This document shows, piece after piece, positions 15,001 to 26,800 of a stretch of DNA of 64,000 nucleotides. Both the position numbers and the translations under genes were made by a program. The notes under the pieces were generated by a model. The model made no database searches. It saw nothing but the letters and a program-made list of their open reading frames with translations, and was not told where the DNA came from. The stretch is taken from the NCBI GenBank assembly GCA_009869945.1, contig WIXG01000333.1, forward strand, positions 21,979-85,978, in the 5' to 3' direction. The stretch's first letter is position 1, and the number at the start of each line of letters is the position of its first letter. The DNA comes from Mesaphorura yosii. Its lineage: Eukaryota; Arthropoda; Collembola; Poduromorpha; Tullbergiidae.

Positions 15001-16706
15001 TCTTTGGCTCGATCTACGCTCGAGCTCGATGCTCGAAGAATACGTCAATAAAAGCATGGTTGCAAAAAATCTCGAGCTTTAAAATCTTCTGAGCCATATT
15101 ACTCGGTTATATAACACTTAATAACAATCCACCACTCAAAAAACGAGTTTCGTTTCTGCGTTTCGATGTCTCATCTTCTCACTTGAGCTCGCATCTTCAT
15201 ATATGAGATGCGATGTACGAAGTTAATCTTCAAGTATTCTTTTCATTCCTGAAAGGTATCATAATTCTTCAACATGGAAATGTACGGAGTGAATTAGTTA
15301 TCATAATAATGTACTTGAATAACTCTTAGCCCATGCTTGCTCGAATGCCAACTCGAACTCCAACCTTTTTACTTTTTAAGAATTGAGTCTTAAATTAAGC
15401 AGCTTCCTACTTCGTCTCCACCTTCACCACATTATATTCACATTTAAATGTATGGTTTCGATTTCAATTCAGCGTTGGGATGCAGTCTGACTCTGGGTTG
15501 TGGCCGTAGTTTAATTTATGTGCAGACTAATAGCGGATAATAATGCCAGTGCCAGTCAACCAGCTAACATTCGTTACGAGGAGAGATGAGAAATCTTGCA
15601 GTCTTGTATATTGTGGATGAGTTGAGATTTTTACACAACAGATCTTTCGACTACAATGCGAGTGCAGTGGTACGAGTGGAGATTTTATTTTTGGAGGGTT
15701 CTCTTCTCCGTTCTCATCTTGTTTTGTAATTTTGACCTTGAAATCTTGTGCATCTTGTTTTGTTACCAAGCAATAGCCCATCGCATATGTGCGCCACATA
15801 AAATGTAAACTGAGATCCAGTGAAATGTAAACGCAAACCTGAACGCGAAGGGTTTGTCCGTAGTAGTGGCTGTAAGACTGTCTCGAGTCTAGCTAGGGCA
15901 AGTCGTACGCTTCTCCAGATTCCAGACTCGTCCTCGAGTGCGCGCTCGTATTTCATGCAGCATGTCAAGTTTATTAAGTGTAAGGTTACGTCTGTCTGCA
16001 AGCTTCACTCTTCACTGGCATTGGCTGCTGGCTGCCAAATTATTTTATGAGTTACAATGAGCTTAAATGCAGCGGAGCACACGCGATGCCAGTGCTGTTA
16101 ATGAATCTGGTTGAAAGACCAGAGCCAGAGTAAATTATTTAATTTGCTATCATGTTCGAATGTGCGCCTTGCCTCTACACTTGCTGAATATTCAAATTTT
16201 TGTTTGTTCTGTTGTATCACGAATGGGAACAAATTCTAACGGCGTGGAATTGCCGATTGTATCAAAAGAATGTTGATGCTGAGGATAGGCTACGGTGCTA
16301 TTTTGAATGAATTCCGATTCACAGATAATTTGTGCACAAATTGTGCACATTTCCTTGTCTTTGTTCAATTATCAAAACAAAAAAGTGGGCGAGCAATCTC
16401 GCAAAGTAAAGCAAGGCCATACCTGGTGAAAATTAGCCAGATTTTTGCAATAATCATTAAGAATGGCAATGAGCAACGGATTAACCGTCGCACACAAGAA
16501 AAACTCATTATTTTGTCATGCCTTTGATTAGATGATTACATAGCTGGTCAGTTTATGGTTTACGAGAATTACACTAACCTCGTTTCAAGTGCGATTTAAT
16601 TTCGACACCATCTTGCCACGCGGCTCCAAGAGCGAGGCCAATAAAATAATAGAGATGGACCAATTGTCTCATTTTGAAGATTGTTTCTCGCTAATTTTTC
16701 TTTCAG
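1..16706. other. Non-coding tract, no supported gene
   Basis: AT-rich sequence with no open frame showing a recognisable domain. Open frames here stay at or below 133 codons, usually lack an ATG or overlap equally long frames on the other strand, and look like chance. Exact octamer motifs (ATGCAAAT or its complement) occur at 1297, 6355, 6696 and 9093. A short GC- and CpG-richer patch at about 9430-9560 is open on both strands and could be a regulatory element. I saw no tRNA B-box, snRNA or rRNA signature. Whether the tract is intergenic or intronic cannot be decided from this window. Confidence 0.5.
16328..16347. repeat. Palindrome with repeated GTGCAC core
   Basis: ATTTGTGCACAAAT (16328-16341) is a perfect 14-bp palindrome. 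A second GTGCAC core follows 10 bp after the first. The 10-bp spacing puts both cores on the same face of the helix, as in a double binding site. The protein that might bind is unknown. Confidence 0.4.
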
Positions 16707-16889
16707 GATTTACTCCAGGTTCTGCGTGCGGAACAGCATCAAGGCACAGTTCTGGGTCGTCGCAGCTGCAGTCGCCGTACCACCATCAGCGTCGTACCAT
16801 TTGATGAGTACAATACCAGCAATCAAGTTGTCAACATCTCCTTTGTGAAATGTGAATCTGTGGATTGGAAGACAAATGAAATTAATTAA
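16707..16889 (+). CDS. Possible terminal coding exon, unidentified
   Basis: This is a candidate only. A good acceptor (pyrimidine tract ending TTTCTTTCAG at 16697-16706) is followed by 60 open codons in phase 0, beginning DLLQVLRAEQHQG, containing RRTTISVVPFDEYN, and ending at TAA 16887-16889. The segment is clearly richer in GC than its flanks. An AATAAA-type signal lies about 140 bp downstream. The segment has no start codon, so it would be a last exon. Against it, the other two frames of the same strand are also open for 35 to 45 codons, I found no partner exon upstream, and I recognise no protein family. Confidence 0.2.
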   Translation, partial: DLLQVLRAEQHQGTVLGRRSCSRRTTISVVPFDEYNTSNQVVNISFVKCESVDWKTNEIN

Positions 16890-19800
16890 GAAGAATCTAT
16901 GTTGATTTGTTGTACAAGGTGAGCTGCTATCCTATTCTTGTTCGCGTCGCGTGTGTTCTGATTTGAATCAACATGCAAGGCCCTGCGCCTGTCGTGGGTA
17001 GCAAAGCCAGTTGCACCACTTGAGAAAAATAAATATTCATGTTTAATTAAAATGGAAGTATCAACACGAACGTGAAGATCGCCTTCTCCATTATCTTATC
17101 GTCAGCAACTGCTGCAATAAACTATTATTAATTGTCATCTGCACGAATTTAATTATCAGTCAGAAATTCTAATTTCATCGAAACCTTGCCATGACGTGCC
17201 AAACCCTGACTCCTGCCATGCCATGCATTTTTTCGCCAGCCAAAATGGGACGACTTATCTGCAGGTATCTTAATAGCTGGTCAAATAGTCAATGTGAGGA
17301 GCGAGAGGAATTTTAGGATCAAGAAGATCAGGTAGTGACTTCAGCAGCAATTAATAAACGCAAGGAAAATATATAACGTCCAACTCCAAGTGTCTTCAGT
17401 CCTTTCTACATTGCCCTCTCACTGAGTCATAGGCATGCGAAGGAAGATTTCAATTAATTTAGACACGCACATCTTTTAATCCTTTGTATTGTATGCTGGT
17501 CACTATTTATGTTATTTTTGCAAGTTTTTCTCTAAAGCACTTAATTCAAGGCTAATAATTACACAACTAAAATCACTATTAAAAGTGTCTTATAACGAAC
17601 CTGCACACGCGTCAATATTCCGCATCGCTGCACAGCGCAGGACAAACTGCGCTCGTAATGAGCACTGATACGAGGCACAATCGGCATTCCGCTGCAAGGC
17701 TTAGTATTGCATTTATCAATGTAAACTAATTTTCAGCCTGCTTTAATTTGGCCCGACGCACACATCTAATCAGACATCATCTATTTTAAGCCGGCAAGCG
17801 AGTACAGCTCGCTGCGAATCAGCGAGTATGCACGCAGTACGACTGGTAAGCCTGCTGATAAAATTATGAGATCGTAAAATAAGACAATGGGAAGGAGCTC
17901 CTCCTGCGGTGATAGGAACGACAATGCCATTGACATTGACAGGATATTAAATTCCTGCAATTTGTAATTTTAGAAGTACGCTAAACGTGTGGCGCAATGG
18001 GCAATGTAAAATAAAACCCGGTTAACTGATGTCATGTTTTGCTACCCGCGCCGAAGCTCAAGCCATAGTTCCTTGTTTTAAGAAATGCATAACGGTACTG
18101 TGGTGGAATGCAAATGATTAAATGTCTATTCTTTCCAAATTAGAATTTTTGACTGACACACTGACAGTCAAAACGTCGTCTTTCGAGCTCGTAACTTCGG
18201 TCGCATCATCAAAAATGGCACGACAATCGAGAAATCTGAGATGTTTTCATATTGCCTTGTGTCCTGCGCTCGCTTTTGGTACACGACATGATGACTATTA
18301 TTATGAAGACAAAGGTCACCAGCTACAACGATCAAGATCAGCGAAGACGCACTGAGGCTAAACCGTGTTAATGGTGATGAAGATGAGACAAGAACCTGGT
18401 TTCCACGCCACTCGCTTGTCCCGGAACAAAAACCACGAACCACGAAGCCGGCCATGCCTAGGCTTAATGATAGACGTGAGCCCATTCATCAAATTGCAAA
18501 AATGTGCAATATTATTACAAACCCAATTTTCTGCCCTCTGCCTGACTCAAGCGTGTGCAGAATTCAATTTCGCGATGTTTATTATTCAAATTAGGGGAGG
18601 AGAGCAAAGACAAAGATTTACTCTCACAATTCTGCACGTCATGTCAAGACTCAAAACTACGAGCGAGGCGTTAATCCCGCTGTTTTAGTGAAACATGACC
18701 CTACACATTGACCTTTCGAAGGTTACCAGTTCAGTGAAGGCGATGGCGATCATCTGCAGTATTCCACTTTTCTATTCACCACTGCAGAATCTCTTTCAAA
18801 CCGTTTTAGTGGAGCAGATGTGAACCCGTGTTAATTGAAAGCCGTCGAAGGATTATTTATCATTATCGCCCCCGATCGTATATCATCAAAGGAAAGGAGA
18901 AACCCAAATCTCAAATCGAATTAACAAAATACTACACAACACCACATTAACCCAAACGTTAATGTTAATGATAATGACGGTGGAATTTTCATTCAACGCG
19001 AAAGAAAAGCAGCCTTAAAAATCATTGCATGCAAAATATGTGTCAAGCCGAAGAATTTTAATTCTATGTTTATCGCAATTCGCAAATGAGAACTGAGAGA
19101 AAATGAAAAGGATCTTGGTCTTAAATCACAATCACGCGATAGTTCAGAGTATCATATATCGATCAATCATTTGCACATGTGCCCGAAGAGAAACTTAAAC
19201 CTTTTTCGCCTCTCTTTATGACGATCATCCCCATCATTGTAAACAGGCACGTAAGCCACAGTCGGCAATAAACAGCGCATACAAAACACAAACGGCGAGT
19301 GTGCGAGAAAAAAATATATTTGCCGATCAATCATATCACATCAACAGCAGATCACAAAGGATAACTCTCTCTCATTTGTATTCACGTGTTTTCAAGCTGG
19401 TGATTACCTGCCGATGTATCGATTTTGGCAAACAATAATTAGCAAGAGTGCCATTTTACGGCATCGTGGGCAGAAGAAAGGAGACGAGTGGATTGAAAAG
19501 GACAAAAAGCGCCTCAAGACGGAAATCGCTTAAGACTCTTAATTTTCGGTCACCATCTCCTGTCTCTGTCCACGTGTTGGACAATGAAGTAATTGATTAG
19601 CACTTGCCTCGAAGACTTTGCATTTGCCATCGCTCATTTCCGATCACAATTGAAATCAATGCGCATTCAATTCGAAATTCTTGCTTTGGGGCTTTTTTGA
19701 TAGGACTGAAGCCTTGCATGTCTATTTTTAATAGTATTACGTAAAGCAATTTGCAATTTTTACAAGTACGTAAATGTCATTCAAAGAATCACGTACGCTT

Positions 19801-20094
19801 GACCATACAACTTACATTGTCGTGAACATTGTTTCTCAACATCACAATCGCAGCCACAGTCACTAAAACCAAAGCCACGCTCGTGTCCTACTTTAATACA
19901 GCCATAAAACTAATACACAACAATTATTAAAGAAGGACAACAATAATAGCACGAGAGTGGCCACAGCGATTGGAAAACACAAGTGCATGTGCAGTGTGGT
20001 GCATGTGTAGTGCATAATTAATATAAATGATCGAATGAGCATTAATAATTATTAAGAGAGTACAGAAAAGGACCGAAATTATGGGTTCTCGGTA
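16890..20094. other. Non-coding tract, nothing recognised
   Basis: AT-rich, with no supported reading frame. It contains one exact octamer at 18108-18115 and a 16-bp imperfect tandem duplication, unit GTGCATGTGCAGTGTG, at 19983-20014. Open frames at 18122-18688 overlap one another on both strands and have no domain. Confidence 0.5.
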
Positions 20095-20103
20095 TTACTT
20101 TAA
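20095..20103 (+). repeat. Left 9-bp target-site duplication
   Basis: TTACTTTAA, identical to 20845-20853, abuts the left end of the inverted-repeat element. A 9-bp match this close to both arm ends is unlikely but not impossible by chance in AT-rich DNA. Confidence 0.55.
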
Positions 20104-20262
20104 GGCAGGCATTTAATCCATCGGTGAAACAAACCACTTTTCCAGTGAAAAAACGAATGAATTCATCGGTGGAAATTTCTTTTTATTGCACCTGTTAAAC
20201 AAATGAAATTGCCGGTGAATTGAGGGCAAGTGAATAAAACGAAAATATCAGTGACGCTCGCG
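20104..20262 (+). repeat. Left arm of inverted repeat, iterated CCRGTGAA units
   Basis: Seven diverged copies of a unit of about 22 bp. The clearest cores are TCGGTGAAA (20121), CCAGTGAAA (20142), TCGGTGGAA (20166), GCCGGTGAA (20211) and ATCAGTGA (20247). The unit at 20189 is degenerate (CACCTGTTAAA) but aligns with its counterpart in the other arm. Confidence 0.6.
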
Positions 20263-20699
20263 AAAACATAACGCGTGGAATTATTGACGGATGTCTCTTG
20301 CTGGCTGACCGAAGGGGCACTTCCCTGAATCTAGCTAAACGAGTTGTACGAAATGTAAAATGCAAGCGCAGACGCTCATATATCAGAATAGCCAGAATGG
20401 GAGGAATGATAGCTTAAAAATCGGACGCTGACGCCAGCATTATGACGGGCGGTCATTGCATTGCGCTCGCCCAAATAACTTCTGATTGCTGTTAAAATTT
20501 TCTTAAGCCATATTTTACATTTCGACGAAGGTTGATTTGACCTGACGTGAGGTTCAAATTTTACATAATTAAAGTTTTCGACTTCTTTAAAAGACAGTCG
20601 GCCAAATATGTCTTTCGGGGAACAAACTCCACCAAATGTCTCTCCGTCAAGTTACTTTTTCTCCAAGTTCCCAACCACGATTTTATTTTTTCTACAGAT

Positions 20700-20844
20700 A
20701 GCGATTTTCACTGATATTTTCATTTAAAATCAAATTGGTGATTTCATTTATTCCGGGATCTCACTGATGCTCAGGTCACTGGTAAATTCGCTTATTTTTC
20801 ACTGGAGATTCATTTGTGTAACTGGTGCTTTATATATATATCCC
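20700..20844 (-). repeat. Right arm of inverted repeat, iterated CCRGTGAA units
   Basis: On the minus strand, six units of the same family: CACCAGTTAC (20819-20828), CCAGTGAAAA (20796-20805), ACCAGTGACC (20774-20783), ATCAGTGAGA (about 20760), a degenerate CACCAATTTG (about 20731), and ATATCAGTGAAAA (about 20706). The GAAAATATCAGTGA string is shared exactly with the left arm at 20241-20254. Confidence 0.6.
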
Positions 20845-20853
20845 TTACTTTAA
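20845..20853 (+). repeat. Right 9-bp target-site duplication
   Basis: TTACTTTAA, the partner of 20095-20103. It lies directly after the right arm, which ends in a short TA run followed by CCC. Confidence 0.55.
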
Positions 20854-23800
20854 TGCTAACAGAAATAATAATAGTTGATGATTACTGCCATTATTTCCTC
20901 TCTCCGCTTGTCTCACGGCTTGGCTTGGCTGTCCTGTTGTCTTCAGATTGCCGAAATTATAATCTCATAATATTTCATTAGCAGATCGCTTTCATCATGC
21001 TATCGTTTTCTAATGTGCACGTGCGCACATGCTTCGTTCCGTATACAAATCAAAGAATCGAAGAAATATGGCAAAGGTAAAAGGCGAACTGAAACATTCA
21101 ACTATGTCAAATGTTAATTTCTTTTTCTCAAGACCGGATTGAATCGAATTCCGACTTGGCTTGGCTATCATTTAATGAGAAGACAAGACACAAGACAACG
21201 ACGATGGTGAATCAATAAATGACGGGAAGACAATTTACTTGTTTTAATATGCATTAGAAGAGAGCAACACATAGACAGGAAAGTACATTATTACAAGCAG
21301 TATTAACTTATTAAAACACAAAAGGAATCCAACTTGACTTGCCATTTTTACTTGGACTGCTTGCCTCCTTGCAAATGCGTTGCATTCTTGGCGTAATTAT
21401 AGCCGCGCTTCGTCGAGTCATTTTCTTGCCATTATTTTTCTAATTGTGGATTGCATACATAATTAGCGTGGTAGGCACAAAGCTGAGGTTAATTTACGTT
21501 TCTTGCATTTTTTACCTTTGCCCTTGAATCCCACTAATGCTACGCGTATGCGTACTGCGGTAGAGCTGAGTTTATCTCATCTTCTTCGCATCCTCAATCA
21601 TTGCAACCAGCATTTAGCATTAGCGAATTTCCTTACAGGGAATTAAATAATAGTTTAGGATCTGGGTTTACATGAAGTTTCCTTTCCTACTACTGTCCTA
21701 ATTGACATTGACAGTTCTCTCAGCCTAATTCCACGACTCCAAGGCTAAAGGGTAGTTATGCAGAAATGTGTTCAGAAAATTTGGCATGCATGCAGTAAAT
21801 AATTAGACAATGGCAGCCATCGCATTGTACGCATCTGTGTGACATGTGCGTTGATGTCACAGCTGACACAGACACAAGAAGGAGTAAACGAGCAATCCGT
21901 GAGTAAATTATTAATGCACAGATTAGCGACGCGTTTGCATTTGATTTACCCTGCTTGCCTCGTGCCATGTGCGCGACCATCTATTATAATTACATCTTTA
22001 AATGTATGGAAATCAGCAACGGGGAAGCACGCGCGCCGAGCGCGGCTGCGACGGCGATTCTTATCATCGCTTCAGCTTATTTTAGCGGCTATTTATTTAA
22101 CTGTGACAACCTTCTTATCGATGTCACATATGCGCGGTATCAGGAGAGTCGACTCGACGGTGATGTATCTCGTGTGTCATATTCTTCTATTTTTGTACCC
22201 TTCCTCCATGCTTCTGCTTTCTACTCATTTGTCTCTGTCTTGGCTGCCTGGTTCAATATTGACATTTGGCACAAGAATCCCGTAACTCATACATTGCTCA
22301 TCTTTGCATTTGTCTGCTCTCCTACTCGCCAAGCCCAATTAATCTGTCTATAATTTGCATCATACGCTCACTTCCTTGCCAAAAGCATTATTGCTGTTAC
22401 ACGGTAGAATTAATAGCGAATTAAGTAATTGAACAGAGGCAAGGCAGGAAGGAAAGCCGCATCATCACCGCAAACAGCATAATTTAAAGGTATCAGCAGC
22501 AAATCTACAAATCCACAGCAAAATTTCCGTATAAATTAAATTCTGTGAAATGCACTGTCAGCCGCAGACAGGACGAGAAACTCGTACCGAACCACCACAC
22601 AGGCAACAATCAACAACAGCAACAATGTTCAATTGACACATAAAGGGCAACCAGGTCACTCGATCTCCAACACGACGAGTACGAGTGTGAGTGACTTGAC
22701 TTGACTGGCACGGCAGACCGTAATTATAATTATATTCTTGCATTATTTGCTTGTGTTCGCGCATTCTGCAACATGACATAAATCCCAACCCTTTGCATGT
22801 GCTGTGCTGCTCCGCTGATGAGGGATGATGATTTCCGAGAGGCGCAGGCCAGGCAGGATATGCATCACAGTTAGCCGCTTGTACTCGCATTGACTTGCTG
22901 AATGGAGCGAGTTTGAGCTTTGCTAATGAACGCTGAGAAATGACAGGATGTCAATAATAATGTTCCGACAACCGCAGTACGAGAATACAAGTTCTGCCGG
23001 TTACGTGAACACGAGAACGATAAACTGAATGAACATCCACACCTTCCTCTGATGCACTGCCTTACATACCTCATTGATCAAATCTAAATTTATATCTTCC
23101 TTGCAATCGGGCTATCGCATGGCTGCGAATCATTACTGAATAAATCATGGATAATTCAATAGACAACGGTCGCTCTGATCATGATTTATTAACACCTCAC
23201 ATGTGCATTCAATCAACCTGCGTCAGAGCGTGTTGTTTTTGCTGTTTGCTTACACGAACAGGTAGAGAAAAACACGAATGCACGAGCACATGAGGCTTAA
23301 AACAGAGCCGGCACTCTGAATACTGAACATGGACAACAGTAGTCGGCAAACAGAAACCGAAATGGCACCACCGAACCATGTGTTTTTGTTATGAAAGATG
23401 AGACAAGGCAGCAGTAACAACAATTCACATTCAGCTCACCTCCGCAAGTGCCTTCCATTTACCTTCGGCGGGCCATGCGAGCAGAGACTGACAGACATCA
23501 TTATAATTTTATACTATTGTGCATGACTACCACCATTGTTGAAGTTGCAGGCAGGTTGTTTTATGACTACGACTACAACAATGTTGTTTCGCTCTGAACA
23601 TTGTGACTAAGCAGTAGCGGCTTGTGTCCATAATGGAGCCTCGTACATTTACATACGGCATTACTAGCACGGTGCAAGATAGGAAGTAACAGGTGGGCTA
23701 CGACCGGGTCTGGGTTCAGGTTCGAAGCTTGAGACTGATTTCCACTTCCCACATAGGACACAGCGAGGATTTCAGTCTGAGTGCACTTCCATTGCCACCG

Positions 23801-26800
23801 CTTCGCTCAGTTAATGACGACAATATTCTTACGACGCGGAGTGGCACCACGATTTAGAACAAAAGGGAAACAAGTACTTTAAACCTGTCAAAAAACTTGT
23901 GCGGGTTCATCATTCAAATTCATAACCTCGATGCGACAGGACCTCAATCATTTAGTTGAGTCATGCTGCAATCTCGAATGACTCAGCTGTTAAATGCTAA
24001 AATGCTAATCCTAATGGATTACTGATTGGTACGGGCTCGCAGCGACAGGAAGTACGATTTGTCGCCAGGTGGGGAAAAGGTACGGTTGGAACTTGGAAAG
24101 CAAAAGTCATGTTCATAGTCTCCAGAAATCTGAAATCTGATTGTGACGCCACTTTTTATAATTATTTACCTCACTTTACCAGAAGGAACGCAATAAGATA
24201 CAAAATGGCCATGCATTGCCAGCAATGGTTCGGCAGATATAAATTAAGTTAGGTAGAAGTGGCAACTGGCAAATGGTGGCGGAAATATCCGTCTGTCTCG
24301 ACATTGGTCGCTGAAACAATAACAAATCGCAAGTCGGATGATTTTCTCACTGACCACGACCATTTCAACATTGGCATAAATCAGATAACAGTGGCAGACA
24401 CTGACTGGGAGTTCCTGCTGTCGTATTTACTTTACTGTTACTTTTACCCAAAACTGCGTTGAGATATGGCCCTAATTGAAAATGCAGTTTTATTGAAGAG
24501 TGATAGATAAGACAGGGCAGGGAAAGCAGAAAGCACTTGGGTTACTTAACAGCGACCAAAGCACAGGAAGGTGCATGGCAGACTAGTCTGTGCGCAGGAT
24601 ACGGTTGAATGCTGACAGAAATCAACGGAGTGTGGGATTTCTTGGATTTAGGTCTGGAAACTTTGAAATGTAGCACAGATTTAGATTTCCTACGAGGCAG
24701 CAGGTAAATGCGCGACGACCCTGTCTCAAAATTTAAGTCGAACAGGAAACTCTTAACAACGGCCTGCCTGGCAAGGCAAGGCATACGTGAAATGTGCTTG
24801 ATGGAAGAACCCACTACCTTCTCATGCCAGTCAAGAAAGGGCCGAGGGACAGTAAAAGCCTGAAACTCATTTTCCATGCCCGCGAGTAAAATGACCGACC
24901 TTTTCCAGACTCCCTTAATACCCCTTCCAACCATGAGCTGTGATGGACAACATAATAATGTTTTGAAACAAGTTATAAATGTGTTTTTGACATCACATAT
25001 CACCAGGATCATGTGTACAAGGTTAATCTTAGAAATAAGGCCACGCCATGACCAAGAAGGGTGCATCCTTCTTCAGCGACAGCCAAAATAAGGGCCCAAA
25101 AGCCTCGTTGAAGACAAGGCGAAGGCGCCCAAACTTGTACGCGTTGCAATGCGAGTTTGTTTGTAAAAGTCATCTGTAATTGTGATCTGTAATCTGCGTT
25201 GGATCTCAGGAACACTACGCAACCTTACCAAAACAGTTCCGTGACCCCAAGTACGCTATAAACAATCCAAACAATGAACTCTCTTTGTACGCGAGAAGGC
25301 AGTATCAACATTTCTCGAATTACGCAATGCGTTTTATCAAGTCAGCAAAGATACAATTTTACTACTGGCGTAACGTACGTGTTACAATGTAATTTTATTG
25401 CGAATTACTTGATGAGTCAGCCATTCATTATGAAACATGTATTAAGTAAGCTAAACTTGTAAGGTAAAAACCGACTCGACGCGTCGTGGTGAGCGTCAGT
25501 CACATCAGGTCAATGCCTATCCCAACAACAAGAGTGTAGTTTTATGCGTAAAAGACGCATAAAAATCAGAACTTGTATTTCTGTACCATCTACAACATAT
25601 CGTCAGCATGAACTAATTTTATTTTCCTGACATTGCTGCACTGCACGCACACAATGTAAAGCTGAGTAAACGAGAGTCTGAGACGCTCGCATTTAACACT
25701 CACCTCGACATGTTAACAAGACCAAGAAAAACAAGAGAGAACCTTTTTCAGTTCATGTCATACCCAAATCTCGACTCAACTTAGGCATTTTAAGGTTTGG
25801 AAAAGAAAAAGATCCACATCTGTTTCTAAAAGCAGCACAGCCGAATGAGCAAAGAAACTCAACGGACAAGAAGAAAACGCAAGCGATCGAATAAGAAAAG
25901 ATTTAACTACTGCTGTGCTTAATCTTCAATCCTAACAGAGTAATTTTCTCCCCTAAACCTATGCTACATTGTGCAACTGCTCTGCTGTTAAGTTTTTCAA
26001 GCACAAATCCAGAGCAGAACCAGAACCCCTTTCCACTTTCTGCGTTGTCAGAAATCTTGGAAGGTAAAAGATTTCAAAATTCGACGTTGTTAGTTTCTTG
26101 TGAGTCCGGGTATTTCGTAAGCTTGTTTTCTGTAAACCGTTTGCTAGTTTCTAACATTTTAAAGGAGATTTCTCATTTGCGAATCAATCTAGTCTTTGCA
26201 AAGATATCAAATTGCACCAGGATTCTAATGCGATTTGAAGACCACGAGTCCACTATGTAATGTTTACATTTTTTGTCCCTGTGCACAAGTTGTGTTGCAA
26301 TCTTATTTGCAGGTCGCACACGCTAATGCACTTCACAAAATGTGTTGGTTCTTCATGCACGCCATTATTACATTTCTGTCATCTGAATCTCATCATCATG
26401 GTCGCGTTTCAATAATAAAATGTGTGCCAGTTGACGTGATGCTCGCTGCTCGTAATCAGTTGTGTACTTTTATGGTCAGCTAATGCATGTTATTTAATAT
26501 TCTTACAAATTAGATTAAGATACGAGACTAATTCATTCGCACTTTTCGCATTAGCATTTCACATTTGTTATGCCGGACGCACCACGCAGACGCTTGTTTC
26601 TGGTTACAACACGTACATGGTCGGGTCGGGATTGATTTACCTTGCGCGTTGCATTGCATTGCGAAATGGCGTTACTTTTTCATTTAATCTTTGCGTTCTG
26701 AGACAAGCCTTCATAATTAGCTTTTGCCGAAGAGCGCATTTTTCACACCATTTCTCGATTAGCACATGCATTTTGCACCGTATGCCACGTAATGTAGTGC

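Larger units (their letters stand above)
20104..20844. mobile_element. Foldback-like non-autonomous DNA element
   Basis: The two ends are inverted copies of one another, and each arm is built from a short iterated unit of roughly 16 to 24 bp whose core is CCRGTGAA. In the left arm the units read on the plus strand (20121, 20142, 20166, 20189, 20211, 20227, 20247). In the right arm they read on the minus strand (about 20708, 20735, 20761, 20775, 20797, 20819). The best arm match pairs 20188-20219 with 20798-20828 reversed, about 25 identities in 31. The element is bounded by the 9-bp direct repeat TTACTTTAA. Long inverted arms made of tandem subrepeats plus a 9-bp target duplication are the known hallmarks of Foldback elements; MULE-type elements also make 8-9 bp duplications. 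The roughly 430-bp centre carries no transposase frame, so the copy would need help from another element. Arm divergence suggests an old insertion. Confidence 0.6.

Noticed and set aside
16707-16840. Alternative frame FCVRNSIKAQFW, briefly compared with the start of a calcium-channel repeat
   Set aside because: The match stops after about ten residues and lacks the following conserved membrane helix.
21839-22353. Two overlapping long plus-strand frames (148 and 132 codons)
   Set aside because: They lie in a stop-poor, GC-richer patch, read different proteins from the same DNA, and neither looks like a family member.
23690-23740. GGTTCGAAGC string resembling a tRNA B box
   Set aside because: There is no matching A box or cloverleaf, and the consensus fails at its last positions.
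24542-25066. 174-codon ATG frame on the minus strand
   Set aside because: A run this long is expected about once by chance in the tract. The composition is mixed and shows no motif or leader.
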